12,694 nt of DNA from Gammaproteobacteria bacterium (lineage in GTDB: Bacteria; Pseudomonadota; Gammaproteobacteria; Granulosicoccales; Granulosicoccaceae): contig JAHQVR010000056.1 in NCBI GenBank assembly GCA_019634245.1, positions 1-12,694 on the forward strand. Direction: 5' to 3'. Position numbers and translations under genes: made by a program. The notes under the pieces are model-generated. The model was not told the DNA's origin. It searched no databases and was given only the letters and a program-made list of their open reading frames with translations. Shown here piece after piece: positions 1 through 6,791 of this stretch. How positions within the stretch are numbered: position 1 is the first letter of the stretch; the number at the start of each line of letters is the position of its first letter.

Positions 1-61
1 GATCGAACCCGCGACAACAGGAATCACAATCCTGGACTCTACCAACTGAGCTACGGCCACC
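1..61 (-). tRNA. tRNA-His (GUG), 3' part cut by window edge
   Basis: Read on the minus strand, this begins with the extra G(-1) at 61 that marks tRNA-His, then GTGGCCGTAGCTCAG, a D arm, and an anticodon stem CAGGA/TCCTG around the loop TTGTGAT. The anticodon GTG is at 27-25. The start of the T arm (GCGGGTTCGATC) is present, but the rest of the T arm, the acceptor 3' strand and the discriminator lie outside the window. It is the third gene of a Pro-Arg-His cluster and probably shares one transcript with the other two, since only a 35-base spacer separates it from tRNA-Arg. Confidence 0.95.
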
Positions 62-96
62 ACATTTTTGGTCAAGCGTCTTTTTGACGTACCAAA

Positions 97-173
97 TGGC
101 ACGCCCGGCAGGGCTTGAACCTGCAACCCTCGGCTTAGAAGGCCGATGCTCTATCCAAATGAGCTACGGGCGC
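97..173 (-). tRNA. tRNA-Arg (UCU)
   Basis: This is a complete 77-nt cloverleaf on the minus strand with an encoded CCA end (99-97). The anticodon stem TCGGC/GCCGA encloses the loop CTTCTAA, so the anticodon is TCT (139-137), reading AGA and AGG. The acceptor pairs GCGCCCG with CGGGCGT, which leaves a G1-U72 wobble at the end of the stem where the E. coli UCU isoacceptor, as I recall it, has G1-C72. The discriminator is G73. It sits 49 bases after tRNA-Pro and 35 before tRNA-His, with no terminator in either spacer. Confidence 0.97.
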
Positions 174-222
174 CTATTTCGCCCTCTAGACACTGCCCAA
201 CACAGGTTATTAAGATGTGTAG

Positions 223-299
223 TGGTCGGGGTAGCAGGATTCGAACCTACGACCCTCTGCTCCCAAAGCAGATGCGCTACCAGACTGCGCCATACCCCG
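223..299 (-). tRNA. tRNA-Pro (UGG)
   Basis: This is a complete 77-nt tRNA on the minus strand with encoded CCA (225-223). The acceptor pairs CGGGGTA with TACCCCG, with C1-G72 and A73 as is usual for bacterial tRNA-Pro. The anticodon stem TCTGC/GCAGA holds the loop TTTGGGA, so the anticodon is TGG (265-263), the isoacceptor able to read all or most CCN codons. It is the first gene of the cluster and follows a consensus-like promoter by roughly a dozen bases. Confidence 0.97.
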
Positions 300-317
300 A
301 TCAAGCCCAACTCGCGG

Positions 318-346
318 ATTTTACGCAAGGCTCCGGTATTGGTCAA
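318..346 (-). promoter_or_regulatory. Sigma-70 promoter of the tRNA-Pro/Arg/His cluster
   Basis: On the minus strand there is TTGACC (346-341), exactly 17 bases, then TAAAAT (323-318). A start about 7 bases further (near 311) would leave a leader of about 12 bases before tRNA-Pro. The bases after the -10 box (CCGCGAGTTGGG) are GC-rich, like the discriminators of stable-RNA promoters under stringent control; that regulation is inference. The promoter lies in the 71-base gap (300-370) after iscX. I see no hairpin followed by a T-run in the gap, so the upstream isc transcript is not visibly terminated before it. Confidence 0.75.
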
Positions 347-370
347 CCAAAGGCTCTGAATTAGATCGAG

Positions 371-565
371 TCAATCGGCCTCGTCAATCCATGCCATCTG
401 AATGGCTTCAAGAATTTTCTCATTCGAGTTTTCTGGATCGTCGTCGAAACCTTCAATGGCCATGACCCAGGCGTGTAAATCGGTGTATCGAACAAACTGC
501 GGATCGACATCCGAGTGATTGTCCGCCAACTCGATGGCAATATCCAGAGTATCTGTCCATTTCAT
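371..565 (-). CDS. iscX: Fe-S assembly protein IscX (YfhJ)
   Basis: This small acidic protein of 64 residues (E. coli 66) is the last gene of the isc operon. It opens with KWTD, has RYTDLHAWV in the middle, and ends with the family signature FDDDPENSNEKILEAI and WIDEAD. In the family it is a winged-helix-like protein that binds IscS and iron and adjusts the rate of cluster assembly as a regulator or iron adaptor in the cytoplasm. Its ATG shares one base with the fdx stop (TGATG), which suggests translational coupling. No terminator is visible downstream, and the tRNA-Pro promoter begins 25 bases beyond its stop. Confidence 0.95.
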   Translation of the reverse strand: MKWTDTLDIAIELADNHSDVDPQFVRYTDLHAWVMAIEGFDDDPENSNEKILEAIQMAWIDEAD

Positions 566-903
566 CAGTGATTCTCCGACACCATATTGATCGTGTATTT
601 CGGAATTTCGATGACGAGATCTGCATTACTGATCACAGCCTGACAGCTCAACCGCGATTGAGAATCCAGCCCCCAGGCTTTGTCGAGGTAGTCTTCTTCC
701 AGCTCATCTGCTTCATCCATACTATCGAGGCCTTCTCGAACATGCACATGACATGTGGTACACGCACAGGATTTTTCACAAGCGTGTTCGATATGAACGC
801 CATGGGCCAACAACGCATTACACACCGTTTCTCCCGCATCAGCATCAAACGTGGCGCCATCGGGGCAAATCTCGTGGTGAGGTTTTACGGTAATTGTGGG
901 CAT
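565..903 (-). CDS. fdx: Isc-type [2Fe-2S] ferredoxin
   Basis: This 112-residue adrenodoxin-type ferredoxin (E. coli Fdx 111) carries the four cluster ligands C42, C48, C51 (in HACEKSCACTTCH) and C87 (SRLSCQA), plus the conserved extra C46. The C-terminus VIEIPKYTINMVSENH matches the isc-ferredoxin tail. In the family it supplies electrons during cluster formation on IscU and contacts IscS. An AGGAAAG Shine-Dalgarno stretch precedes the ATG. The gene lies one base after the hscA stop and overlaps iscX by one base. Nothing about it is unusual. Confidence 0.97.
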   Translation of the reverse strand: MPTITVKPHHEICPDGATFDADAGETVCNALLAHGVHIEHACEKSCACTTCHVHVREGLDSMDEADELEEDYLDKAWGLDSQSRLSCQAVISNADLVIEIPKYTINMVSENH

Positions 904-904
904 C

Positions 905-2806
905 TTAGGTGCTTTCCTGTGAATCTAGATCGGCTTCGATCTCTTTAATCTGTTTACCCGCCATCATACTGCGAACCGACGCATTCATACGGCGTTCAAC
1001 AAACGCCGAACTGCCGTTTTCCAGTTCATTAATGGCGGCTTTTATGTGTTCTTTGTCAGAACCGTTGCGAGCCTCAATGAGCTTTTTCGTAAGAGCGTCG
1101 ATATGGGCACGCTCCGTAGCTTCGAGGTGTTCATCGCCATCGGCGGCCAATGCACTGGAGATGGCCTCAATAACACGATCGGCCTCTACCTGTTGCTCTG
1201 CCAGTGCTCGTCGCTGCATGTCTTCACTGGCATTATCCATTGAATCTCGCAACATTTGCTCGATTTCTCCATCGGACAACCCGTAGGACGGTTTCACTTC
1301 AATACTGGCTGCCACGCCACTTTCCTTCTCTAACGCGCTGACATTCAATAAACCGTCGGCATCGACTTGAAACATGACCTGTATGCGAGCGGCCCCAGCG
1401 GCCTGGGGTGGAATACCACGCAACTCAAATCGCGCCAGTGATCGACAATCGCTCACTAGCTCTCGCTCACCTTGAACCACATGCAAAGCCATTGCGGTTT
1501 GTCCGTCTTTATACGTGGTGAACTCCTGCGCACGAGCAATCGGTATCGTCGTGTTGCGCGGAATGACCTTCTCCACCAGTTCACCCATGATTTCTAAACC
1601 CAGGGACAGCGGTGTGACATCCAGCAACAAAAGATCGTTGTCGGGTTTATTGCCCGCCAAGATATCCGCCTGAACCGAAGCACCCACAGCAACCACTTCA
1701 TCAGGATCGATATCGGTCAGCACCGTTTGTTCGAAGAACTCACTAATGGCAGTACGAATCGCCGGGACGCGTGTTGAGCCACCGACCATCACAACATTAC
1801 TGATATCTTCGCGATCGATCCCAGCGTCCCTTAATACTTGCCGACACGGGGCTAAGGTGCGCTTTATCAGTGGGTCAATCAATGCATCAAACTCTTGTCG
1901 ACTAATGGAACCGGTGTAGTGCTGAGTTCCATCGACATCCCAATCAAACGAAACCGTTTCATTACTACTTAGGTCTTCTTTGATGGTTCTCGCAAGACTT
2001 TGCGCCCGGCGGTTTGAGGCTCGATCCAACACTTCGGTAACGCCTGCCTGTTCACAGAGCCAGTCAACCAACAGATTATCGATATCATCGCCCCCAAGGG
2101 CTGTGTCACCGGCCGTTGCCAATACTTCAAATAAACCCATACGCAGCTTTAAAATAGAAATATCGAACGTTCCACCACCGAGATCGTAAATCGCTACTGT
2201 GCCTTCTGATTGGCGATCGAGCCCATATGCCACTGCCGCGGCAGTGGGTTCATTGAGCAAGCGCAAAACATGTAGCCCGGCCAGTGCTGCCGCATCTTTA
2301 GTTGCCTGGCGTTGCGCATCATCAAAATACGCCGGAACGGTGATGACTGCCCCGACAAGATCACCGCCAAGAGATTCTTCAGCGGTGTCTTTCAGAGTTT
2401 TAAGAATTTCGGCACTGACTTCGATAGGGGAGTAATTGCCACTATCGACCACGAATTTAGGAACAGAACCAGAGTTCGTATCGATTTTATAGTGTGTGTT
2501 CAACCAACTATCTGGAACATCCGCCGCTCCTTTACCCATCAACCTTTTTGCCGAGGCAATGGTGTTGGAGGAATCGGATCGTGCTAATTCGATCGCCGCG
2601 CGGCCTACGGTAACCGAGCCATCCGGCGCATAATGCACTACCGAAGGAACGGTGCGCTCTTCGGCTTTATTAGCTAAAACCACTGGTGAGCCTGAGCGTA
2701 CCGTGGCCACCAATGAATTGGTGGTGCCCAGATCGATTCCCACGGCTAATCGATGTTGATGCGGAGCCTGGGACTGCCCTGGTTCAGCAATTTGCAGAAG
2801 TGCCAC
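905..2806 (-). CDS. hscA: Hsp70-family chaperone HscA of the Isc system
   Basis: This is a 633-residue specialised Hsp70 (E. coli HscA 616). The ATPase domain shows phosphate-1 IDLGTTN (24-30), [11 protein letters not shown] (159-169), phosphate-2 DLGGGTFD (208-215) and the adenosine motif [10 protein letters not shown] (339-348). The interdomain linker [15 protein letters not shown] is at 391-405, followed by the substrate-binding domain and a helical lid. In the family HscA, stimulated by HscB, binds the LPPVK loop of holo-IscU and drives cluster transfer to acceptor proteins. The start is a GTG at 2806; it gives the N-terminus [17 protein letters not shown], which closely matches E. coli HscA, and an AAGG lies 11 bases upstream. 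It follows hscB by 23 bases and precedes fdx by one. Confidence 0.98.
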   Translation of the reverse strand: MALLQIAEPGQSQAPHQHRLAVGIDLGTTNSLVATVRSGSPVVLANKAEERTVPSVVHYAPDGSVTVGRAAIELARSDSSNTIASAKRLMGKGAADVPDSWLNTHYKIDTNSGSVPKFVVDSGNYSPIEVSAEILKTLKDTAEESLGGDLVGAVITVPAYFDDAQRQATKDAAALAGLHVLRLLNEPTAAAVAYGLDRQSEGTVAIYDLGGGTFDISILKLRMGLFEVLATAGDTALGGDDIDNLLVDWLCEQAGVTEVLDRASNRRAQSLARTIKEDLSSNETVSFDWDVDGTQHYTGSISRQEFDALIDPLIKRTLAPCRQVLRDAGIDREDISNVVMVGGSTRVPAIRTAISEFFEQTVLTDIDPDEVVAVGASVQADILAGNKPDNDLLLLDVTPLSLGLEIMGELVEKVIPRNTTIPIARAQEFTTYKDGQTAMALHVVQGERELVSDCRSLARFELRGIPPQAAGAARIQVMFQVDADGLLNVSALEKESGVAASIEVKPSYGLSDGEIEQMLRDSMDNASEDMQRRALAEQQVEADRVIEAISSALAADGDEHLEATERAHIDALTKKLIEARNGSDKEHIKAAINELENGSSAFVERRMNASVRSMMAGKQIKEIEADLDSQEST

Positions 2807-2829
2807 TGGTAAACGTGCCTTGTAATTAA

Positions 2830-3393
2830 TTAAGCGTCGAGTGCTGCTTCCGCAGCTTGAACTTCACGACGCATCTTGTCCAGAAATTGCCAACGCCGAA
2901 CAACACCCCTGGCCTCTTGCCATTGATCACTCGTTGAGTTCTGCTCAAATTCTTTCATGATGGCCGTGGTTTCGGATTTTAATTCCTTAGCTAAATCGTC
3001 CAATGCGGCAAAGGGATCACTTTTACTAGGCGCTTCTTCCAGGGCCTCACGCCATTCCATTTGTTGCATCAGGAAGGCTCCGGGCATTTGCGTATCAGTC
3101 TCTTCGTCGGTGTTAATGCCATTGATAGATAATAAGTAGATGGCACGAGACAAGGGTTTTGACAGCGTTTGATACGCCTCATTGACAAAACTTGCCGCTT
3201 GCATAGACCAGCGCTTCTCTGAGTCGGACTTTGTCGCAAAACGATCAGGATGCAGTACTTTTTGAAGCTCACGATAACGCTGCGCGGTATGCTCTTCGTC
3301 TATAGCAAACGCTGCGGTGCATCCGAACAATTCAAAATAGTTATTGGAAAAATCAACCTGCATCGCTGGCCGATGAGATTCTTCAGTGGTCAC
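2830..3393 (-). CDS. hscB: J-domain co-chaperone HscB
   Basis: This is a J-domain protein of 187 residues from the GTG at 3393, or 177 from the ATG at 3363 (E. coli 171). The J domain begins at YFELFG (19-24), carries the essential HPD tripeptide at 48-50 and runs to about 95. The C-terminal three-helix domain, which binds IscU in the family, includes [14 protein letters not shown] and the terminal [13 protein letters not shown]. HscB recruits IscU to HscA and stimulates its ATPase. The GTG overlaps the iscA stop by four bases (GTGA), typical of coupled translation, but the ATG fits the usual family start better. Neither has a strong Shine-Dalgarno sequence, so the start is open. Confidence 0.95.
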   Translation of the reverse strand: MTTEESHRPAMQVDFSNNYFELFGCTAAFAIDEEHTAQRYRELQKVLHPDRFATKSDSEKRWSMQAASFVNEAYQTLSKPLSRAIYLLSINGINTDEETDTQMPGAFLMQQMEWREALEEAPSKSDPFAALDDLAKELKSETTAIMKEFEQNSTSDQWQEARGVVRRWQFLDKMRREVQAAEAALDA

Positions 3394-3713
3394 ACGTTAA
3401 AGCTTTCACCGCAGCCGCATTCATCTTTGACGTTCGGGTTTTTGAACTGAAATCCTTCGTTTAAACCTTCCTTGGTGTAATCGAGTTCGGTGCCGTCCAA
3501 GTACACCAGACTCTTTTGATCGATAATGACTTTAATATCGTTGTCTTCAAAGACAGCATCATTGGCGGCAATTTCGTCAGCGAATTCCAAGACGTATGCT
3601 AAGCCGGAGCACCCAGTGGTTCGGACGCCGAGCCTAAGCCCAACGCCTTTACCACGCTGCTCCAGGTGGCGCTTAACATGCGCCGCAGCCGTATCTGACA
3701 GAGTAATGCCCAT
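3390..3713 (-). CDS. iscA: A-type Fe-S carrier protein IscA
   Basis: The 107-residue protein matches E. coli IscA in length and nearly throughout in sequence. The three cluster or iron ligands are present: C35 in [10 protein letters not shown], and C99 and C101 in the C-terminal DECGCGESF. In the family, A-type proteins carry [4Fe-4S] clusters or their precursors to targets, and the DECGCGESF tail separates IscA from SufA and ErpA less clearly than the operon position does. The gene lies 9 bases after iscU and overlaps the possible GTG start of hscB by four bases. Confidence 0.97.
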   Translation of the reverse strand: MGITLSDTAAAHVKRHLEQRGKGVGLRLGVRTTGCSGLAYVLEFADEIAANDAVFEDNDIKVIIDQKSLVYLDGTELDYTKEGLNEGFQFKNPNVKDECGCGESFNV

Positions 3714-3722
3714 TACTTGAGA

Positions 3723-4130
3723 TTAACCTGCAGCGGCGGCTTTTTCGTCAGCGCCTTGCTTCTCTTTGAGATCTGCAATAGCCGCTGCGATAGCGTCTTC
3801 TGCCAATACCGAACAGTGAATTTTCACAGGTGGTAGAGCGAGCTCTTCAGCGATATGAGCATTTTTAATTTGACCCACTTCGTCAATGGTTTTGCCCTTA
3901 ACCATTTCGGTGACCAACGAAGAAGAGGCAATCGCAGAACCACAACCGTAGGTTTTGAACTTAGCATCTTCCACGATGCCTTCGTCGTTGACTTTCAATT
4001 GCAACCGCATCACATCACCACACGCAGGTGCGCCAACCATGCCGGTACCGACGTTGGGATCATCTTTATCCAACACACCGACATTACGCGGGTTTTCATA
4101 GTGGTCTAGTACTTTGTCGCTATACGCCAT
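3723..4130 (-). CDS. iscU: Fe-S cluster scaffold protein IscU
   Basis: The scaffold on which IscS-derived sulfur and iron are assembled is 135 residues here (E. coli 128). All cluster ligands are visible: C37, D39 (ACGD), C63 (YGCGSA), H105 and C106 (KIHCS). The HscA recognition loop LPPVK is at 99-103. The extra length is a tail ending EKAAAAG beyond the conserved helix, probably disordered. The ATG has a good Shine-Dalgarno sequence, GGAGAA, six bases or so upstream. A 55-base gap separates it from iscS, the largest spacer inside the operon; it is AT-rich and shows no obvious hairpin. Confidence 0.98.
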   Translation of the reverse strand: MAYSDKVLDHYENPRNVGVLDKDDPNVGTGMVGAPACGDVMRLQLKVNDEGIVEDAKFKTYGCGSAIASSSLVTEMVKGKTIDEVGQIKNAHIAEELALPPVKIHCSVLAEDAIAAAIADLKEKQGADEKAAAAG

Positions 4131-4185
4131 TATCTTCTCCAGAACTTCAATTCAGACAATTAATAAAAAACAGAAACACCTAATT

Positions 4186-5409
4186 CTAATGCGCTGCCCA
4201 TTCAACAGTGTCGAGATCAATGCCATCCTTGTACATATCCCAAAGCGGTGACAAGTCTCGCAACTTATCGACTGCTCCGCGTATGAGATTGACCGTGTAG
4301 TCTACTTCCTCTTCCGTGGTAAACCTGCCGATAGTAAAGCGGATCGAGCTATGTGCAAGTTCGTCGTTCCTACCTAAAGCACGTAACACATACGATGGTT
4401 CGAGGCTCGCACTCGTGCACGCCGAGCCACTGGATACCGCGATGTCTTTCAACGACATGATGAGGCTTTCGCCCTCAACGAAGTTAAAGCTGACATTTAA
4501 ATTTCCCGGGATACGTTGTTCAAGATCGCCATTGAGGTAGATCTCTTCCATGTCCTTAATGCCATTCCACAATTGGTCCCGTAATTTCAGAAGGCGCTCG
4601 TTTTCAGCAGCCATTTCCTCATGAGCAATGCGGAAGGATTCGCCCATACCTACGATCTGATGCGTGGCTAGTGTACCTGAGCGCATACCTCGTTCATGAC
4701 CACCGCCATGAATCTGGGCTTCCAGTCGAATACGAGGCTTACGTCTGACGTACAAAGCACCAACGCCTTTTGGCCCATACACTTTGTGCGCACACAAAGC
4801 CATGAGATCGACATTCATTTCATTCACATCAATGGGCACTTTACCGGGGCTTTGAGCGGCATCTACGTGAAAGACAATGCCACGCTCTCGTGTGATAGCA
4901 CCGATCGCTTTTAAATCTTGTATAACACCGATCTCATTGTTCACATGCATAATTGACACAACCGTTGTGTCGTCACGAATAGCGGCTTTGAACGCGTCCA
5001 TATCCAACAACCCATTTTCCAATGGGTCGAGGTAGGTGACTTCAAAACCCTCTCGTTCGAGCTGGCGACAAGTGTCGAGAACCGCTTTGTGTTCCGTCTT
5101 CATTGTGATGATGTGTTTGCCCTGCTTTTCTCGAAATCGAGCAGCGCCTTTGATCGCCAGATTATCGGACTCGGTAGCACCCGATGTCCAAACAATTTCT
5201 CTTGGATCGGCACCGAGTAGATTGGCAACGTTTTGCCGCGCAGTTTCCACAAGCTCTTCTGCTTGCCAACCAAAACTGTGTGAACGAGATGCCGGGTTGC
5301 CGAAATATCCTTGCCGAGTTAGGCATTCAGCCATACTCGCTGCCACCCTTTCATCTACAGGGGTAGTCGCAGAATAATCCATGTATATCGGAACGTTAAC
5401 TGAACTCAC
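4186..5409 (-). CDS. iscS: Cysteine desulfurase IscS
   Basis: This PLP-dependent enzyme converts L-cysteine to L-alanine, leaving a persulfide that supplies IscU and, in the family, tRNA thiolation (TusA, ThiI). From the GTG at 5409 it has 407 residues (E. coli 404). Visible are H107 (TEHKAV), the PLP lysine K209 (CAHKVYGP), the mobile-loop cysteine C331 ([10 protein letters not shown]) and the conserved tail [10 protein letters not shown]...VEWAAH used for IscU docking. An in-frame TTG lies two codons earlier (5415), but GAGG sits 7 bases before the GTG and only one base before the TTG, so I prefer GTG. Both starts lie in the short gap after iscR. Confidence 0.97.
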   Translation of the reverse strand: MSSVNVPIYMDYSATTPVDERVAASMAECLTRQGYFGNPASRSHSFGWQAEELVETARQNVANLLGADPREIVWTSGATESDNLAIKGAARFREKQGKHIITMKTEHKAVLDTCRQLEREGFEVTYLDPLENGLLDMDAFKAAIRDDTTVVSIMHVNNEIGVIQDLKAIGAITRERGIVFHVDAAQSPGKVPIDVNEMNVDLMALCAHKVYGPKGVGALYVRRKPRIRLEAQIHGGGHERGMRSGTLATHQIVGMGESFRIAHEEMAAENERLLKLRDQLWNGIKDMEEIYLNGDLEQRIPGNLNVSFNFVEGESLIMSLKDIAVSSGSACTSASLEPSYVLRALGRNDELAHSSIRFTIGRFTTEEEVDYTVNLIRGAVDKLRDLSPLWDMYKDGIDLDTVEWAAH

Positions 5410-5429
5410 TCTCAAGCCTCAATGTTTGA

Positions 5430-5912
5430 TTAACCGTTGGATGCTTCGGCAAACCCTTCGGATCCACGTCGCATCATGATTGTATCTTGTCTGACTGTTA
5501 CGGTTTGTACGTTCTGCCGATCAATCAGATCCTGCAGAGACACTCCGCTTAGAAATTCTTCTATCTGAGCACTCAGAGCATCCCACAAATCGTGCGTTAG
5601 ACAACGCCCTTGACTGTGGCAGTTCTCCTTGCCCTGACACTGAGTGGCATCGAAGCTCTCATTAACCGCTTCAATGATTTCTGAAATCGCCACATCGCTT
5701 AACGCCCGAGCAACCCGATATCCACCACCAGGACCCCTAGTGCTTGCCACCAAATCCTTACGACGCAGTTTGGCAAACAGCTGTTCAAGGTAGGAAAGTG
5801 AGATTTCCTGCCGAGTGGATATTTCAGCTAATGACACAGGATCCGTGTGGGCATGAAGCGCCAGATCGAGCATGGCAGTGACCGCATACCGGCCTTTAGT
5901 AGTTAATTTCAT
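5430..5912 (-). CDS. iscR: Rrf2-family Fe-S-sensing regulator IscR
   Basis: This is a 160-residue Rrf2 regulator (E. coli 162). The N-terminal winged helix includes the recognition region [14 protein letters not shown] (38-51) and the wing RGPGGGY (59-65). The [2Fe-2S] ligands C92, C98, C104 and H107 are all present, in [17 protein letters not shown]. In the family the holo form binds type 1 sites and represses the isc operon, while apo- and holo-IscR both bind type 2 sites. It is the first gene of the operon, with a type 1 site on its own promoter, so autorepression is expected. The ATG gives the family N-terminus [19 protein letters not shown]. No purine-rich Shine-Dalgarno sequence is evident in the roughly 25-base leader. 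Confidence 0.98.
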   Translation of the reverse strand: MKLTTKGRYAVTAMLDLALHAHTDPVSLAEISTRQEISLSYLEQLFAKLRRKDLVASTRGPGGGYRVARALSDVAISEIIEAVNESFDATQCQGKENCHSQGRCLTHDLWDALSAQIEEFLSGVSLQDLIDRQNVQTVTVRQDTIMMRRGSEGFAEASNG

Positions 5913-5943
5913 GCGTATAAGAAACGATTACTGTTCACCATCG

Positions 5944-5972
5944 ATAATGACATACCTGAGTATTTTAGTCAA
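5944..5972 (-). promoter_or_regulatory. Sigma-70 promoter of the isc operon
   Basis: On the minus strand TTGACT (5972-5967) is followed by 17 bases and CATTAT (5949-5944), a good -35 and a four-of-six -10. Transcription would begin near 5937, about 25 bases before the iscR ATG. The -35 element and spacer lie inside the IscR box. The -35 hexamer includes the cysE stop codon, so the operon promoter is embedded in the end of the preceding gene. Confidence 0.75.
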
Positions 5973-5976
5973 GTAA
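5952..5976 (-). promoter_or_regulatory. Type 1 IscR-binding site on the isc promoter
   Basis: The minus strand reads TTACTT, then GACTAAAATACTCAGG, then TAT. Compared with the 25-base E. coli type 1 consensus as I remember it, 23 positions fit; the mismatches are the first base and a C where the consensus has G in AGTC. The box covers the -35 element and much of the spacer, where holo-IscR would block RNA polymerase. It also spans the cysE TGA (5971-5969). Confidence 0.85.
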
Positions 5977-6703
5977 TATCCGTACCCGTTTTGGCGGCAT
6001 TCGCCGGCGTTTCTTCACCCTGATTCCGCAACTGTGCTACTTCTTGCCGGAGCGCTCTCACTTCCGCCGCCAAGGTCTCAAGGGCATCTTCGGCATCGTC
6101 GGCTACACCATAGGCATCAAAATTCGTCATTCTTCGTTCTGACGCCTGATTGGCAGCGTTCACTAACTCGAGGCATTTCTTGTCCTGATCCTGACATCGA
6201 ACGATACGGCCTGGAACTCCAACGATTGTGGCGCCGGCTGGCACCTCATCCAGAACCACGGCATTTGACCCAACGCGAGCGTTATCACCCACGGTAAACG
6301 GACCCAGGATTTTGGCCCCTGCGCCGACAACTACGCTGTTGCCCAACGTTGGGTGACGTTTACCCGATACGATATTGCGACCACCGAGCGTCACGCCCTG
6401 ATACAAGGTGACGTCATCGCCAATCTCCGTAGTCTCACCAATGACGACCCCTGTTCCATGGTCAACGAAAAATCGCCGGCCAATTTTGGCCGCCGGATGA
6501 ATTTCAATGCCGGTGAACCAGCGAGCTATATTTCCGAAAAAGCGCGCAGGCCAGCGCAACCGCTTGTTCCACAACCAATGGTTCAGCCGGTGGAACAAAA
6601 TGGCGTGCACACCTGAATAGCAGGTAAGTACTTCGAACACATTTCTGGCCGCGGGATCTCGGTCAAAGATGCAAGTAACGTCCTCTTTTATCAGCTGCCA
6701 CAT
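5969..6703 (-). CDS. cysE: Serine O-acetyltransferase CysE
   Basis: The enzyme transfers acetyl from acetyl-CoA to L-serine, the first step of cysteine synthesis. From the ATG at 6703 it has 244 residues. A short helical N-terminus ([20 protein letters not shown]) leads to a left-handed beta helix of hexapeptide repeats with [18 protein letters not shown] (catalytic His82), KRHP (H117) and VGAGAKILG. The position of the E. coli catalytic Asp143 is a Glu here (E67, GIEIHP), which I believe is normal for this shorter subfamily. Residues 200-230 look like a coiled coil ([18 protein letters not shown]), then a loose tail. The in-frame GTG at 6718 lacks a Shine-Dalgarno sequence, whereas GGTGGAG precedes the ATG by 9 bases. 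Its product feeds IscS through cysteine. Confidence 0.96.
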   Translation of the reverse strand: MWQLIKEDVTCIFDRDPAARNVFEVLTCYSGVHAILFHRLNHWLWNKRLRWPARFFGNIARWFTGIEIHPAAKIGRRFFVDHGTGVVIGETTEIGDDVTLYQGVTLGGRNIVSGKRHPTLGNSVVVGAGAKILGPFTVGDNARVGSNAVVLDEVPAGATIVGVPGRIVRCQDQDKKCLELVNAANQASERRMTNFDAYGVADDAEDALETLAAEVRALRQEVAQLRNQGEETPANAAKTGTDIT

Positions 6704-6724
6704 AGGGTATGTCTCCACCTGGCT

Positions 6725-6749
6725 AAATCCGAGTAGAATAGTTGGGTAT
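6725..6749 (-). promoter_or_regulatory. Putative IscR type 1-like box at the cysE promoter
   Basis: Read on the minus strand, this 25-base stretch contains ATACCC, ACTATTCTACTCGG and ATTT. By hand it fits the type 1 IscR consensus at 20 of 25 positions, including ACT, TACTC and the flanking purines. It shares the same C-for-G change (TACTC) with the isc-operon box. It overlaps the last bases of the -10 element and the expected start site, a position suited to repression. Binding is inference. Confidence 0.5.
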
Positions 6750-6778
6750 TATACGATGAATTTCAAGACCGAGGTCAA
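6748..6778 (-). promoter_or_regulatory. Sigma-70 promoter of cysE
   Basis: A perfect TATAAT (6753-6748) on the minus strand lies 19 bases after TTGACC (6778-6773). The spacer is two bases longer than optimal, which may weaken the promoter or make it dependent on a regulator. The expected start is near 6741, giving a leader of about 38 bases before the ATG at 6703. The 88-base trmJ-cysE gap holds no terminator that I can see, so read-through from trmJ is also possible. Confidence 0.6.
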
Positions 6779-6791
6779 CCCTTCGGTTTCA

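Noticed and set aside
76..90. GCGTC-TTTTT-GACGT in the tRNA-Arg/tRNA-His spacer as a terminator
   Set aside because: Only four pairs form, the T-run is in the loop rather than after the stem, and on the transcribed minus strand the loop reads A5. It is more likely just a processing spacer.
84..359. Open frames across the tRNA cluster, including one reading ARPAGLEPATLGLEGRCSIQ
   Set aside because: They are translations of the antisense or sense strand of tRNA-Arg and tRNA-Pro, a known source of false hypothetical proteins. The tRNA cloverleaves explain the sequence fully.
909..1286. Plus-strand open frames opposite hscA, for example 909-1286 and 2199-2435
   Set aside because: They are mirror frames of a strongly conserved gene with serine- and alanine-rich low-information translations, no Shine-Dalgarno sequence and no recognisable domain.
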